The notes: generated from the letters alone by a model not told the origin. A DNA stretch of 64,000 nt from Azospirillum sp. B510 (GCF_000010725.1 NC_013859.1:392001-456000); one strand, 5' to 3'. Numbered from the stretch's first letter, positions 51,192 through 61,217 are shown. Translations and numbers: made by a program.

Positions 51192-52856
51192 ATGGCGATC
51201 CTGGACCTGAAGGGCGTGTCGAAATCCTACGGCGGCACCACCATCCTGCGCGACATCGACCTGTCGATCGAAGAGGGCGAATTCGTCGCCATCGTCGGCT
51301 TCTCCGGCTCCGGCAAGTCGACGCTGATCAACCTGATCGCCGGTCTGGCGATGCCCGACAGCGGCGAGCTGCTCTATCGCGGCAAGGCGGTCACCGGCCC
51401 CGGCCCGGAGCGTGGGCTGGTCTTCCAGTCCTATTCGCTGATGCCCTGGCTCAACGTGAAGGAGAATGTGGCGCTCGCCGTCGACGCCGTCCACAAGGCC
51501 AAGCCCTCGGCCGAACGCGGCGTGCTGACCCGCCGGGCTGTGGAGACGGTCGGGCTCGGCCACGCCACCGACCGCCGGCCGAAGGAGCTGTCGGGCGGCA
51601 TGCGCCAGCGCGTCGGCTTCGCCCGCGCGCTCGCCATGAGCCCGGAGATGCTGCTGCTGGACGAACCGCTCTCCGCTCTCGACGCCCTGACCCGCGCCAA
51701 GCTCCAGGACGAGATCGAGGCGATCTGGCGCAAGGACCGCAAGACCGTCATCCTCATCACCAACGATGTGGACGAGGCGATCCTGCTGGCCGACCGCATC
51801 ATCCCGCTGACGCCGGGTCCGAACGCCACGCTCGGCCCGGCCTTCACCGTCGATCTGGCCCGCCCGCGCGACCGCGCCGCCGTCAACCATGACGAGGAGT
51901 TCAAGCGCCTGCGCGCCGCCGTCACCGCCTGGCTGATGGAGGTCGGCGTCGCCCGCGGCACCGGCGGCGGCGAGAACCTCACCCTGCCCGACGTGAAGCC
52001 GATCACCGCCGCCCCGCCACCCGCCGCCTATATCGAGGCGATGGGCGGACGCGGGATGGAGGACCGCTATCTCGAATTCACCCGCCTGACCAAAACCTTC
52101 GCCACGCCCAAGGGGCCGCTGACCGTGGTCGACGGCTTCGATTTGAAGATGCGCAAGGGCGAGTTCGTCTCGCTGATCGGCCATTCCGGCTGCGGCAAAT
52201 CCACCGTGCTGTCGATGGTCGCCGGATTGGCCGACGTGACCAGCGGCGGCATCGTGCTGGACGGCAAGGAGGTCGGCGGCGCCGGCCCCGACCGCGCCGT
52301 CGTCTTCCAGGCCCCCAGCCTGTTTCCCTGGCTGACCGCCTATGAAAACGTCATGCTCGGCGTCGACCGCGTCTTCCCCCATGCGGGCAAGGGCGAGCGC
52401 GCCGACATCGCCCGCTATTACCTCGCCCGCGTCGGGCTTGGCGATGCCATGGACCGCAAGGCGTCGGATCTCTCCAACGGCATGAAGCAACGCGTCGGCA
52501 TCGCCCGCGCCTTCGCCCTGTCGCCCAAGCTGCTGCTGCTCGACGAGCCTTTCGGCATGCTCGACAGCCTGACCCGCTGGGAGTTGCAGGAGGTGCTGAT
52601 GGAGGTGTGGGCGCGGACCAAGGTGACGGCGGTCTGCGTCACCCACGACGTGGACGAGGCGCTGCTGCTGGCCGACCGGGTGGTGATGATGACCAACGGC
52701 CCGAACGCCAGGATCGGCCACATCCTGAGCGTCGACATCCCCCACCCGCGCACCCGTCAGGCCCTGCTGGAGCATCCGCGCTATTACGAGTACCGGGAGG
52801 AACTGCTGAACTTCCTGGAAGGCGGCCATGCCGGGGCGCCGAAAAAGGCGGCATGA
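51192..52856 (+). CDS. nrtC: Nitrate ABC transporter, two ATPase domains in one chain
   Basis: A 554-residue protein with two full ABC ATPases in tandem. Domain 1 (about 1-260) has GFSGSGKST, LSGGMRQRVGFARALA, LLLDEPLSALDALTR and ends its catalytic core with ITNDVDEA, where Asn replaces the usual switch His. Domain 2 (about 290-540) has GHSGCGKST, LSNGMKQRVGIARAFA, LLLDEPFGMLDSLTR and a normal THDVDEA. So one composite site may hydrolyse ATP better than the other. It replaces the separate NrtC and NrtD of cyanobacteria, and lacks the NrtA-like tail of NrtC. Confidence 0.93.
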   Translation: MAILDLKGVSKSYGGTTILRDIDLSIEEGEFVAIVGFSGSGKSTLINLIAGLAMPDSGELLYRGKAVTGPGPERGLVFQSYSLMPWLNVKENVALAVDAVHKAKPSAERGVLTRRAVETVGLGHATDRRPKELSGGMRQRVGFARALAMSPEMLLLDEPLSALDALTRAKLQDEIEAIWRKDRKTVILITNDVDEAILLADRIIPLTPGPNATLGPAFTVDLARPRDRAAVNHDEEFKRLRAAVTAWLMEVGVARGTGGGENLTLPDVKPITAAPPPAAYIEAMGGRGMEDRYLEFTRLTKTFATPKGPLTVVDGFDLKMRKGEFVSLIGHSGCGKSTVLSMVAGLADVTSGGIVLDGKEVGGAGPDRAVVFQAPSLFPWLTAYENVMLGVDRVFPHAGKGERADIARYYLARVGLGDAMDRKASDLSNGMKQRVGIARAFALSPKLLLLDEPFGMLDSLTRWELQEVLMEVWARTKVTAVCVTHDVDEALLLADRVVMMTNGPNARIGHILSVDIPHPRTRQALLEHPRYYEYREELLNFLEGGHAGAPKKAA

Positions 52857-52956
52857 CCGCTTTCACTCCCCGGAAAGCCCACCGAAGACCCATCGACAAG
52901 CTGGCCCCGCCGGGTCAGCCTGTCGTCTTTCGGCAAGACTGACGGGGAGTGAGGAC

Positions 52957-53793
52957 ATGAAGCGCGTGACCCTGCCGGACGGCACCGAGGTTCCGGCCCT
53001 CGGCCAGGGCACCTGGATGATGGCGGAGGGGCGCGGCGACCGCGCCGCCGAGATCGCCGCCATCCGGGCCGGCATCGACCACGGCCTGACCCTGATCGAC
53101 ACCGCCGAGATGTATGGCGACGGTGCATCGGAGGAGCTGGTGGGCGAGGCCATCGCCGGCCGGCGCGACGGCCTGTTCATCGTCACCAAGGTGCTGCCCA
53201 GCAACGCGTCGCACACCGGCGCGATCCGCGCCTGCGAGCGCAGCCTGAAGCGGCTGGGGATCGACCGCATCGACCTCTATCTGCTGCATTGGCGCGGCGG
53301 CGTGCCGCTGGCCGAGACGGTGGAGGCGTTCGAGACGCTGATCCAGGCCGGCAAGATCGCCCGCTGGGGCGTGTCGAACTTCGACGTCGGCGATCTGGAG
53401 GAGTTGGCGGAGACCACCGACCTGCACGGCTGCGCCGTCAATCAGGTGCTCTACAACCCCGAGCATCGCGGCATCGAATATGACTTGCTGCCGTTCCAGC
53501 ACACGGCGCGGATGCCGGTGATGGCCTATTCCCCGATCGGCCAGGGCGGCCGGCTGCTGCGCTCGCCGGCCCTCTCGGCGGTGGCGAAGCGCCACGACGC
53601 CACCCCGGCGCAGGTGGCGCTGGCCTGGGCCTTGCGCCAGCAGGGCGTCATCGCGATTCCCAAGGCGGGGACCAGGGCGCACGTCGTCCAGAACGCCGAG
53701 GCCGCCAGGCTGACCCTGACCGGTGAAGACATGGCGGAGATCGACCGCGCCTTCCCGCCGCCCAAGCGCAAGCAGCCGCTGGCGATGATCTGA
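52957..53793 (+). CDS. Aldo/keto reductase
   Basis: A 278-residue NADPH-dependent reductase. The start at 52957 follows GGGGAGTGAGGAC. The AKR tetrad is visible as DTAEMYGDG (Asp/Tyr), VTKVLPSNAS (Lys) and YLLHWRG (His), with GVSNFDVGDLEEL and AVNQVLYN lining the pocket and IPKAGTRAHVVQNAEA binding NADPH. It reduces aldehydes or ketones; the substrate is unknown. It lies 100 bases after the nitrate ATPase in the same direction and may be read with it, with no clear role in nitrate use. Confidence 0.9.
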   Translation: MKRVTLPDGTEVPALGQGTWMMAEGRGDRAAEIAAIRAGIDHGLTLIDTAEMYGDGASEELVGEAIAGRRDGLFIVTKVLPSNASHTGAIRACERSLKRLGIDRIDLYLLHWRGGVPLAETVEAFETLIQAGKIARWGVSNFDVGDLEELAETTDLHGCAVNQVLYNPEHRGIEYDLLPFQHTARMPVMAYSPIGQGGRLLRSPALSAVAKRHDATPAQVALAWALRQQGVIAIPKAGTRAHVVQNAEAARLTLTGEDMAEIDRAFPPPKRKQPLAMI

Positions 53794-53812
53794 GGGCGCC
53801 CGGCGGGGGCGC

Positions 53813-56800
53813 TCACCCGTCGATCGGCGCCAGCAGAAAGTCGAGGTCGTCGGCGGTCAGCAGATCCTCCGCCGTCCGGTCCTGGTCATAGACCGCCTCG
53901 CCCAGCCGGCGCTTGCGCTCCTGAAGCTGGACCATGCGCTCCTCCACCGTGCCGGTGGTGACCAGCTTGTAGACGAAGACCGGCTTGTCCTGGCCGATGC
54001 GGTGGGCGCGGTCGGTCGCCTGATCCTCGACCGCCGGATTCCACCAGGGATCGTAATGGATCACCGTGTCGGCGGCGGTCAGGTTCAGCCCGGTGCCGCC
54101 GGCCTTCAGGCTGATGAGGAACAGCGGCACCTCGCCGGCCTGGAACCGGTTGACCGGCGTCTCGCGGTCCCTGGTGTCGCCGGTCAGCTCGACGAAGGGG
54201 ATGGCCAACCGCTCCAGCTCCGGCCGCATCAGGTCGAACATCGAGGTGAACTGCGAGAACAGCAGGATGCGCCGCCCGTCGGCCAAAAGTTCCGGCAGCA
54301 TCTCCAGAAGCCGGTCCAGCTTGGCCGACGCCGCTCCCTTCGCCACCCGCTTGCGGGCACTCTCCAGCTTCACAAGACGCGGGTCGCAGCAGACCTGCCG
54401 CAGCTTCAGCAGCGCGTCGAGGATCGTGATGTGGCTGCGGGCCAGACCCTTGCGCGCCACCTCCTCGCGCACGCGCTGGTCCATGGTCAGCCGGATGGTC
54501 TCATAGAGGTCGCGCTGGCTGTCGCCGGCCTCCACCGCCTCCAGGATCTCGGTCTTGGGCGGCAGCTCCGCCGCCACCTGCTCCTTGGTGCGGCGCAGCA
54601 GGAAGGGGCGGACGCGGCGGGCCAGCACGCGCTGGCGTTCACCATCGCCATGCTTTTCGATCGGCGTGCGGAAGGTCCGGCGGAAGCCGGTGCGGTCGCC
54701 GAACAGCGAGGGCACGCAGACCGCGAACAGCGCCCACAGCTCGTCCAGATTGTTCTCCACCGGCGTGCCGGTCAGGCACAGGCGCTGTCGCGCCTCCAGC
54801 GCCTGCGCCGCCTTGTAGGATTGCCCCGCGGGATTCTTGAGATACTGCGCCTCGTCGAAGATCGCCATGTGCCAGGGCTGGGCGGTCAGAACCTCGCGGT
54901 CGCGCGGCAGCAACGCGTAGGAGGTCACCACCAGATCGTGATCGGCCAATGACCCATGGGCCTCCTTGCGCTGCGGACCCTGCAAAACCAGCGTGCGCAG
55001 CGCCGGGGCGAAGCGCTGCACCTCCGCCCGCCAGTTGCCGAGCACGCTGGTCGGCGCGATCAGCAGGCTGGGACGGTCGAGCCGCCCGGCCTCCTTCTCC
55101 GCCAGCAGATGGGCCAACGCCTGCACGGTCTTCCCCAGCCCCATGTCGTCGGCCAGGATGCCGCCGAAGCCGTGGGTGCCAAGGAATTGCAGCCAATCGA
55201 GCCCGGCCTGCTGATAGGGGCGCAGGGTGGCGCGCAGTCCCTGCGGCGGCGTTACCGCCGGTACGCCGCCGGCCTCGCGCAGGGCCCTGCCCATGTCGCG
55301 GACGGCATCGGCGCCCAGCAGCGGGATCCCGGCCGCCGAAGCCGCATCCTCCAGCGCCGACAGGTCGCCCAGATGGGACCGGCCGATCCGCAGCTCGCCA
55401 CCGGCTTGCAGACCGAACAGTTCCATCAGCACGCCGATCATCGGCTTCAGCCGCTCCACCTCCAAGGGGATGTAGCGGGTGGCGGCGATCCGCACGAACA
55501 TCGTTCCGGACGGCGCCAGCTGCTCCAGGACCGCCTCCAGCCCGGCCTCCCGCCCAGGGGACGCAGGTGGCTCGTCAATCCCTTCATACTCATGGAACTC
55601 ATCGTCGAGCAGATCCGGGTCGATCCGGGCCAGCGCGTCGATCACCTGACGCAGGATGGGCAGCAGGTCGATGCGCTCGCCGCCGATATCGACCCCCAGC
55701 GACAGGCTGAACCAGTCGATGCCGGATCCGTCCCCGACCTCGAACGCCCAATCCTTCGGCGCGTCCAGAACCTCGAAGGGAAAATCCGGGGCGACCTCGA
55801 TGCCCCAGCCGTCGGCCCGCAGCTCCGGCAGAATGAAATGGCAGAAGTTGAGCCAGATCGACCGTTCCTCGAACTCGTCGCCGGGTGCAGCGAACAGCTC
55901 CTCCCGGACCGGCGGGGCGCCGCCGACGCTGAGCGGCAGCGGCGGATGGTCGAGATCGGCCTCCTTCAGCCGTTGGACCGCCTTCTTCTCTTCCGCCCGC
56001 TGACGCTGGGCGGTGACCAGGGTGCCGTCCTCCATCCATTGCAGCGGCGGCCCTCCCCGCTTCCAATGCAGCCGGGTGCCGGCATAGTCGAAATACAGGT
56101 CGGCCACCGCCAGTTCGGGCAGCGCCATCAGGCCATAGGACGGGCGGTAATAGCCGGATGACAGGAACGGTCGCGCCAGCCCGAGACGAAGCACCGGCCG
56201 CGGCGCGATGCGGCGCCGCTCGGCCCGCGCCGGGGGATCAGGCAGGACCGGCAGGCGACCGCCGAACCGCTCCGCCTCGGCACGGAAGGCCGCCACCTCT
56301 CCCGGCGGCAGCGGCGGGGCCGACAACAGGGCCACCGCGATGTGCGGGGACACCGCCGCCTCGACCGGACCGCAGGCGGCCATCGCCGGATCGACATAGA
56401 GCAGCGGCACGGTCGGCAGCGCGATGGCCGGCGGAGTACCGGCGGGCCTCCCTTCGAACCCGATGACGAAACGCTGGTTGCCCGCCCGGTCGCTTTCCCA
56501 AACGGGCATGCCGGACAGGGTCGGGCCGGGGTGCAGCGGTTCGCCTTCGCGGAAATCCTGCCAGTACAGCCGCCCGGTGGGCAGCATGCGCCCGATCAGC
56601 CAGGGGGCGAAGTCGGACGGCAGCAGGATGTCCTGGGACGTTCTCTGTCCGTTGCGCGATATCGCATCCAACAAGGCATGGTCGGCCGGGGTGACGAATT
56701 TCGTCGTCTTCAGCGTGTTGAACCCATACAGATCGTACCGCTTGTCATCGTTGGCGAACTGGCCGTCCTTGCGCAGGCTGACGGAGACGATCCGGAGCAG

Positions 56801-57331
56801 CAACTGCCGTCCACCGGAGGGAGCCTCGGCAAGGCTCAACAGATAGAGCAGCCGCTTGCGCACCGTATCGGCATAGTGGCTGTCCGAATCCCGCAGCGCC
56901 GCCGCATCCAGCCGCGCCAGCAGCTCCTTAAGCGGCGCCGAAAGCTCGGGCTCCGCCGGCGTCTTCGTTTCCTGATCCGCCACCACGGCCCGTAACGGTC
57001 CGGGCGCCGATGACGATTGAGCAGGGCGGGGCGGGGCGGCCGGTCGCTCCGCCCAGGCCAGCATCGCCGCCACGACATGCTTGCAATTATAGCCGACCGG
57101 ACAGTCGCACATGCCGTCGAGCATCCTCGGCATGCCCTTGACCAGCTCGACCGAGATGTCCTGCTTGTAGAGTGCGCGGCCCGATCCCCGGACCGACGCG
57201 ATCACGGTCCAGCTGTCGCCGTGCCGATGCCGAGCCTCGACCTGCTTGACCCGTCCCTCCAACCAATAGGCCCGGCCCCGCTCGAAAGTACCGGGATCGA
57301 CAAGGCGGCGAAGATCGGACGAAGCAAACAC
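53813..57331 (-). CDS. SNF2-family helicase with SWIM zinc finger
   Basis: The GTG at 57331 has GGAG nine bases upstream; an extension to 57478 lacks a site. The 1172-residue product starts with a SWIM finger, C75-x-C77-x5-C83-x-H85 (CDCPVGYNCKHVVA). A long poorly recognised middle region (about 150-680) follows, then the two RecA lobes: GGILADDMGLGKTVQALAHL (Walker A), FDEAQYLKN (motif II), LCLTGTPVENNLDELWALF, and KAGGTGLNLTAADTVIHYDP with TDRAHRIGQ (motifs V and VI). It is a double-strand DNA translocase that remodels protein-DNA complexes; bacterial members act in repair or transcription, though this one's role is unknown. Confidence 0.93.
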   Translation of the reverse strand: MFASSDLRRLVDPGTFERGRAYWLEGRVKQVEARHRHGDSWTVIASVRGSGRALYKQDISVELVKGMPRMLDGMCDCPVGYNCKHVVAAMLAWAERPAAPPRPAQSSSAPGPLRAVVADQETKTPAEPELSAPLKELLARLDAAALRDSDSHYADTVRKRLLYLLSLAEAPSGGRQLLLRIVSVSLRKDGQFANDDKRYDLYGFNTLKTTKFVTPADHALLDAISRNGQRTSQDILLPSDFAPWLIGRMLPTGRLYWQDFREGEPLHPGPTLSGMPVWESDRAGNQRFVIGFEGRPAGTPPAIALPTVPLLYVDPAMAACGPVEAAVSPHIAVALLSAPPLPPGEVAAFRAEAERFGGRLPVLPDPPARAERRRIAPRPVLRLGLARPFLSSGYYRPSYGLMALPELAVADLYFDYAGTRLHWKRGGPPLQWMEDGTLVTAQRQRAEEKKAVQRLKEADLDHPPLPLSVGGAPPVREELFAAPGDEFEERSIWLNFCHFILPELRADGWGIEVAPDFPFEVLDAPKDWAFEVGDGSGIDWFSLSLGVDIGGERIDLLPILRQVIDALARIDPDLLDDEFHEYEGIDEPPASPGREAGLEAVLEQLAPSGTMFVRIAATRYIPLEVERLKPMIGVLMELFGLQAGGELRIGRSHLGDLSALEDAASAAGIPLLGADAVRDMGRALREAGGVPAVTPPQGLRATLRPYQQAGLDWLQFLGTHGFGGILADDMGLGKTVQALAHLLAEKEAGRLDRPSLLIAPTSVLGNWRAEVQRFAPALRTLVLQGPQRKEAHGSLADHDLVVTSYALLPRDREVLTAQPWHMAIFDEAQYLKNPAGQSYKAAQALEARQRLCLTGTPVENNLDELWALFAVCVPSLFGDRTGFRRTFRTPIEKHGDGERQRVLARRVRPFLLRRTKEQVAAELPPKTEILEAVEAGDSQRDLYETIRLTMDQRVREEVARKGLARSHITILDALLKLRQVCCDPRLVKLESARKRVAKGAASAKLDRLLEMLPELLADGRRILLFSQFTSMFDLMRPELERLAIPFVELTGDTRDRETPVNRFQAGEVPLFLISLKAGGTGLNLTAADTVIHYDPWWNPAVEDQATDRAHRIGQDKPVFVYKLVTTGTVEERMVQLQERKRRLGEAVYDQDRTAEDLLTADDLDFLLAPIDG

Positions 57332-57484
57332 GAGCGATGTCTCCTTTTCCGCCGGCTGGTCACCGCTGACCGGCCCGCCGACGGTTCGAAACGGAGGCGC
57401 ATTATCGGCAACCGGCCCAATGGCCGCAACCCGCCGCGCTGCGTCGCATGCGCCATCCGCCCGGAATCTTCGGCGCAAATGGCG

Positions 57485-57516
57485 AAGGCCGCCAACCCGT
57501 TCCGGTTGGCGGCCTT
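57485..57516 (-). terminator. Terminator of the tRNA cluster
   Basis: A perfect 12-bp stem, AAGGCCGCCAAC (57485-57496) with GTTGGCGGCCTT (57505-57516), around an eight-base loop. It lies six bases past the tRNA-Val 3' end on the minus strand. The following T content is modest (TTCGCCATTTG). Confidence 0.7.
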
Positions 57517-57521
57517 CAGAA

Positions 57522-57596
57522 TGGTGGTCCCGACTGGGATTGAACCAGTGACCCCTACGATGTCAACGTAGTGCTCTCCCGCTGAGCTACGAGACC
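57522..57596 (-). tRNA. tRNA-Val (GAC)
   Basis: Minus-strand cloverleaf of 75 bases with CCA encoded. Acceptor GGTCTCG pairs with CGGGACC (one wobble), the D-arm has AGCTCAGCGGGAGAGC, the anticodon loop TTGACAT gives GAC, and the T-loop is GGTTCAATCCC. Last gene of the five-tRNA cluster. Confidence 0.96.
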
Positions 57597-57624
57597 ACGG
57601 GAACCTGAACCTATCGCTCCGTAA

Positions 57625-57699
57625 TGGAGCGGGCGAAGGGATTCGAACCCTCGACCCCAACCTTGGCAAGGTTGTGCTCTACCCCTGAGCTACGCCCGC
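57625..57699 (-). tRNA. tRNA-Gly (GCC)
   Basis: Minus-strand cloverleaf of 75 bases with CCA encoded. Acceptor GCGGGCG pairs with CGCCCGC, the D-arm has AGCTCAGGGGTAGAGC, the anticodon loop TTGCCAA gives GCC, and the T-loop is GGTTCGAATCC. Confidence 0.97.
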
Positions 57700-57703
57700 A
57701 AAG

Positions 57704-57780
<77 letters not shown>

Positions 57781-57853
57781 GCTGAGGAGCGGCGCCTTTT
57801 ACAAGACATCACCCCGATAGACAAGACCTAAACCCTACCCGAACCTTCAGAAG

Positions 57854-57929
<76 letters not shown>

Positions 57930-57967
57930 ACGATACTTCTGTTCCTCTTCACCAACACTTGGAGTGT

Positions 57968-58054
57968 TGGTGCGCTTGGAGGGACTCGAACCCCCACGGC
58001 CTTTCAGCCACTAGGACCTGAACCTAGCGCGTCTACCAATTCCGCCACAAGCGC
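57968..58054 (-). tRNA. tRNA-Leu (CAG)
   Basis: Minus-strand class II tRNA of 87 bases with CCA encoded and a long variable arm (TGGCTGAAAGGCCGT region). Acceptor GCGCTTG pairs with CAAGCGC, the anticodon loop TTCAGGT gives CAG. It is the first gene of the cluster. A small stem CCAACACT/AGTGTTGG just past its 3' end may guide processing. Confidence 0.96.
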
Positions 58055-58090
58055 TTTCCCCGCACCGCGTTGGGCGCCGCAGGGAGCGCC

Positions 58091-58119
58091 TATGTAGCGG
58101 GATGGATCGCGGCCCGCAA
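58091..58119 (-). promoter_or_regulatory. Sigma-70 promoter of the tRNA cluster
   Basis: On the minus strand TTGCGG (plus 58114-58119) and TACATA (plus 58091-58096) are separated by exactly 17 bases and end 37 bases before tRNA-Leu. Position and spacing fit a stable-RNA promoter reading all five tRNAs. Confidence 0.65.
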
Positions 58120-58136
58120 GCGAAGAATTCACTCAC

Positions 58137-58153
58137 CGCGAAAAATTTTTCGG
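58137..58153 (-). terminator. Possible terminator after galM
   Basis: CGAAAAATTTTTCG (58139-58152) is a perfect palindrome just past the galM stop, flanked by GC pairs. On the minus strand the short stem ends in a T-run. Weak but well placed. Confidence 0.4.
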
Positions 58154-58159
58154 GCGTCC

Positions 58160-59191
58160 TCAGCCGGCCGAAAAGCGCAACCTCATGGTGTGGCTGTAGG
58201 TCTCCCCCGGATCGAGCCGGGTCGAGGGGAAATGGCCGATGTTCGGGCTGCCGGGAAAGCGCTGGGTCTCCAGCGCCAGACCGGCGAAGCGGCGATAAGG
58301 CCGCCCGCCCTTGCCCACCACCCTCTCGCTGAGATAGCCGCCGCTGTAGATCTGCAAGCCGGGCTGGTCGGTCGCCAGCTCCATCCGCCGGCCCGATGCC
58401 GGATGCTCCAGCACCGCCACCGGCCGCAGCTCGCCCGCCGGCCCCTCCAGGCACCAGTTGTGGTCGAAGCCGAAGCCGCCGACCGCCGCCAGCGCCTCGC
58501 CCAGCAGAACGCCGTCGCGCAGGTCGAACGGCGTGCCGTCCACCGGCCGCACCTCCCCGGTCGGGATCAGGTCGGCGCCGACCGGCGTGGTGAAGCCGCC
58601 GCGCACCGCCAGCCGGTGGTCGCCGAGGTCACCCGACGCATGCCCCCCGAGGTTCCAATAGCTGTGATGGACGAGGTTGACGATGGTCGGACGGTCGCTT
58701 GTCGCCGTCATGCGAATGTCCAGAACGCCGTCGCCGGTCAGCCGGTAGCGCGTGGTCGCGGTCAGCGTTCCCGGATAGCCCTGGTCGCCGTCGGGCGAGA
58801 CCAGCGTGAAGGTGACGGCGTTCTCCGCCTCCTCCACGTGCGCCTCCCAGATTCGCCGATCGAACCCTTCGGGTCCGCCATGCAGCTGGTTGGGCGGCTC
58901 GTTGACGGCCAGCGCGTGGCGCACGCCGTCCAGCGTGAAGGCGGCCCCGCCGATGCGGTTGCCATAGCGGCCGCAGGTGGCGCCGAAATAGGCGTCGCTC
59001 GCCAGATAATCGGCCAAGCGGTCGAAGCCCAGCACCACGTCGGCCGGCTCACCGTCACGGCCGGGCACCATCATCCGCAACAGCCGGGCGCCATGGGCGA
59101 TCACCGTCGCCTCCAGCCCGCCGGCGGAAAGTACGAACCCCTCCACCGGCCGGCCATCGACCGTATCGAACAGGAAACTCTCGATGGGCAT
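58160..59191 (-). CDS. galM: Aldose 1-epimerase (galactose mutarotase)
   Basis: A 343-residue GalM-type enzyme from the ATG at 59191, which shares its A with the stop of the upstream permease gene (TGATG), so translation is coupled. Active-site features are present: NQLHGGPEGFDRRIW, NLVHHSYWNLGG (catalytic His), FGFDHNW, and the catalytic Glu in ALETQRFPGSPN. It interconverts alpha and beta anomers of aldoses, here probably the sugar brought in by the Ytf-type importer. Cytoplasmic. Confidence 0.94.
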   Translation of the reverse strand: MPIESFLFDTVDGRPVEGFVLSAGGLEATVIAHGARLLRMMVPGRDGEPADVVLGFDRLADYLASDAYFGATCGRYGNRIGGAAFTLDGVRHALAVNEPPNQLHGGPEGFDRRIWEAHVEEAENAVTFTLVSPDGDQGYPGTLTATTRYRLTGDGVLDIRMTATSDRPTIVNLVHHSYWNLGGHASGDLGDHRLAVRGGFTTPVGADLIPTGEVRPVDGTPFDLRDGVLLGEALAAVGGFGFDHNWCLEGPAGELRPVAVLEHPASGRRMELATDQPGLQIYSGGYLSERVVGKGGRPYRRFAGLALETQRFPGSPNIGHFPSTRLDPGETYSHTMRLRFSAG

Positions 59192-60177
59192 CACGCCTCC
59201 GCCGGTTCGCCGCCGCGGCCGGCCCAGACCGCCAGCAGGCCCTTCTGCAACAGGATGAAGACGAACAGCAGCACGCCGATGGCGATCTTGGTCCACCAGC
59301 TGCTCAAGGTGCCGTCGAAGGTGATGTAGGTCTGGATCAGCCCCTGGATCAGCACGCCGACGAAGGTGCCGACGACATAGCCGTAGCCGCCGGTCAGCTG
59401 GGTGCCACCGATCACCACCGCGGTGATGGTGTCCAGCTCCACCCCGGTCGCCGCCAGCGAATAGCCGGCGCCGGTGTAGAGCGAGAAGACGATCCCGGCC
59501 AGCCCGGCCAGCAGCCCCGACAGCCCATAGACCGCCACGGTCGTCCGCGCCACCGGCACGCCCATCAGCTCCGCCGACTGACGGTTGCCGCCCAGCGCGT
59601 AGAGGTTGGCGCCGAAGCGCGTCCAGTGCGCCAGCACCACCGCCGCCAGAACCACCCCCAGCATCAGCAGCGCCGGCAGGCTCAGCTTCAGCCCGAACTC
59701 GAAGCGCAGCGCCATGTCGTTCAGCTCGCCATAGAGCGGGTGGTTGATCGGGATCGAATCGGTGGTCAGGACGAAGCCCAGGCCGCGGGCGATGAACATG
59801 CCGGCCAGCGTGACGATGAAGGGCGGCATCTGGAAGACATGGATCACCCCGCCCATCGCCGCGCCGAAGCCGCCGGCGGCGATCAACGCCACGGCGAAGG
59901 CGGGAACCGGGTGCCAGCCGCCCTGCTCGATCAGTACGGCCAGCAGCACGGTGGTGAAGCCGATCACAGCACCCACCGACAGGTCGATGCCGCCGGACAG
60001 GATGACGAAGGTCATGCCGACCGCGGTGATGCCGAGAAAGGCGTTGTCGGTCAAAAGGTTGCCCACCACCCGCCAGGAAGCGAAGTTGGGGAACTGCGCC
60101 GCGCACAGCAGGAACCCGACCACCAGCACGGCGGTGGTGACGATCAGGGGAAGGAAACGCTGGAGTGCCCCGGTCAT
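59191..60177 (-). CDS. yjfF: Sugar ABC permease, YjfF type
   Basis: A 328-residue branched-chain/ribose-type permease with eight to ten helices. Typical stretches are AVGMTFVILSGGIDLSVGAV, VTLAGMFIARGLGF and ELDTITAVVIGGTQLTGGYG. With YtfT it forms the heterodimeric channel of the galactofuranose-type importer. Its ATG overlaps the ytfT stop (ATGA), and its stop overlaps galM. Confidence 0.92.
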   Translation of the reverse strand: MTGALQRFLPLIVTTAVLVVGFLLCAAQFPNFASWRVVGNLLTDNAFLGITAVGMTFVILSGGIDLSVGAVIGFTTVLLAVLIEQGGWHPVPAFAVALIAAGGFGAAMGGVIHVFQMPPFIVTLAGMFIARGLGFVLTTDSIPINHPLYGELNDMALRFEFGLKLSLPALLMLGVVLAAVVLAHWTRFGANLYALGGNRQSAELMGVPVARTTVAVYGLSGLLAGLAGIVFSLYTGAGYSLAATGVELDTITAVVIGGTQLTGGYGYVVGTFVGVLIQGLIQTYITFDGTLSSWWTKIAIGVLLFVFILLQKGLLAVWAGRGGEPAEA

Positions 60178-61213
60178 GGCTTCGCCCCTCCGCTGGTCGG
60201 CGCCACCGGCGGCTTGACCGTCCCGATCGGCCGGGCCGCCTTGGGGCGCGGCAGGAACAGGGTCAGCGTCGGCGATTGCAGCAGCAGGACGACCAGCAGG
60301 ACGCCCGCCTTGACGATCAGGTTGAATTCCGGCTTGAAGCCGCTCAGCAGGATGCCGGTGTTCATCGCCTGGATGATCAGCGCCCCCACCACCGACAGCA
60401 CCAGCCCGAATCGCCCGCCGAGCAGCGAGGTGCCGCCGACCACCACCGCCAGGATGGCGTCAAGCTCCAGCCACAGCCCGGCATTGTTGGCGTCGGCGCC
60501 GCGGATGTCGGCGGTGACGATCAGCCCGGCCACCGCCGCGCACAGCCCGCACCAGACATAGACGGCGACCAGCACCACCGGCGTGTTGACGCCGGCCCCG
60601 GCGCTGGACAGCCGGTTGATGCCGACCGCCTCGATCATCAGCCCCAGCGCCGTCGCGCGCACCAGCAGGGCCGTCACCGCCAGCAGGGCGATGGTGAGCA
60701 CCACCGGCATCGGCACGGTCAGGAAGGAGCCGCCGCCGATGAAGGCCAGGGCCGGGCTGGTGAAGGTGACGATCTGCCCCTCGGTCACCAGCTGGGCGAT
60801 GCCGCGCCCGGCGACCATCAGGATCAGGGTGGCGATGATCGGCTGGATGCGCAGAACCGCCACCAGCAGCCCGTTCCACAGCCCGCACAGCAGGCCCGCC
60901 GCCAGCGACGCCGCCAGCACCGCCGGCAGGCTCCAGCCGGCTCCGGTCATGGTGGCGGCGACGGCTCCGGAGATCGCCATGACGGCGCCGACCGACAGGT
61001 CGACGCCGCGGGTGGCGATGACCATGGTCATGCCGACGGCGAGCAGCGCCACCGGGGCGCCGCGGTTCAGCACGTCGATCAGGCTGCCGAACAGCCGGCC
61101 ATCCTGGAGACGGATGGCGAAGAAATCGGGGAACAACAGCCAGTTGGCCAGCAGAACGGCGATCAGCGCGCCATATTGCGGCAGGTTGCGCGCCGGGCCG
61201 GGAACGGACGGCG

Positions 61214-61217
<4 letters not shown>
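60174..61217 (-). CDS. ytfT: Sugar ABC permease, YtfT type
   Basis: A 347-residue membrane protein with LLAVGMTMVIATRGVDLSVG, IIATLILMVAGRGIAQLVTEG and LELDAILAVVVGGTSLLGG, the conserved segments of the RbsC/YtfT group. The GQIVTF segment after the AQL loop is characteristic of YtfT. The ATG at 61217 overlaps the ytfR stop by four bases (ATGA). Second permease of the importer. Confidence 0.92.
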
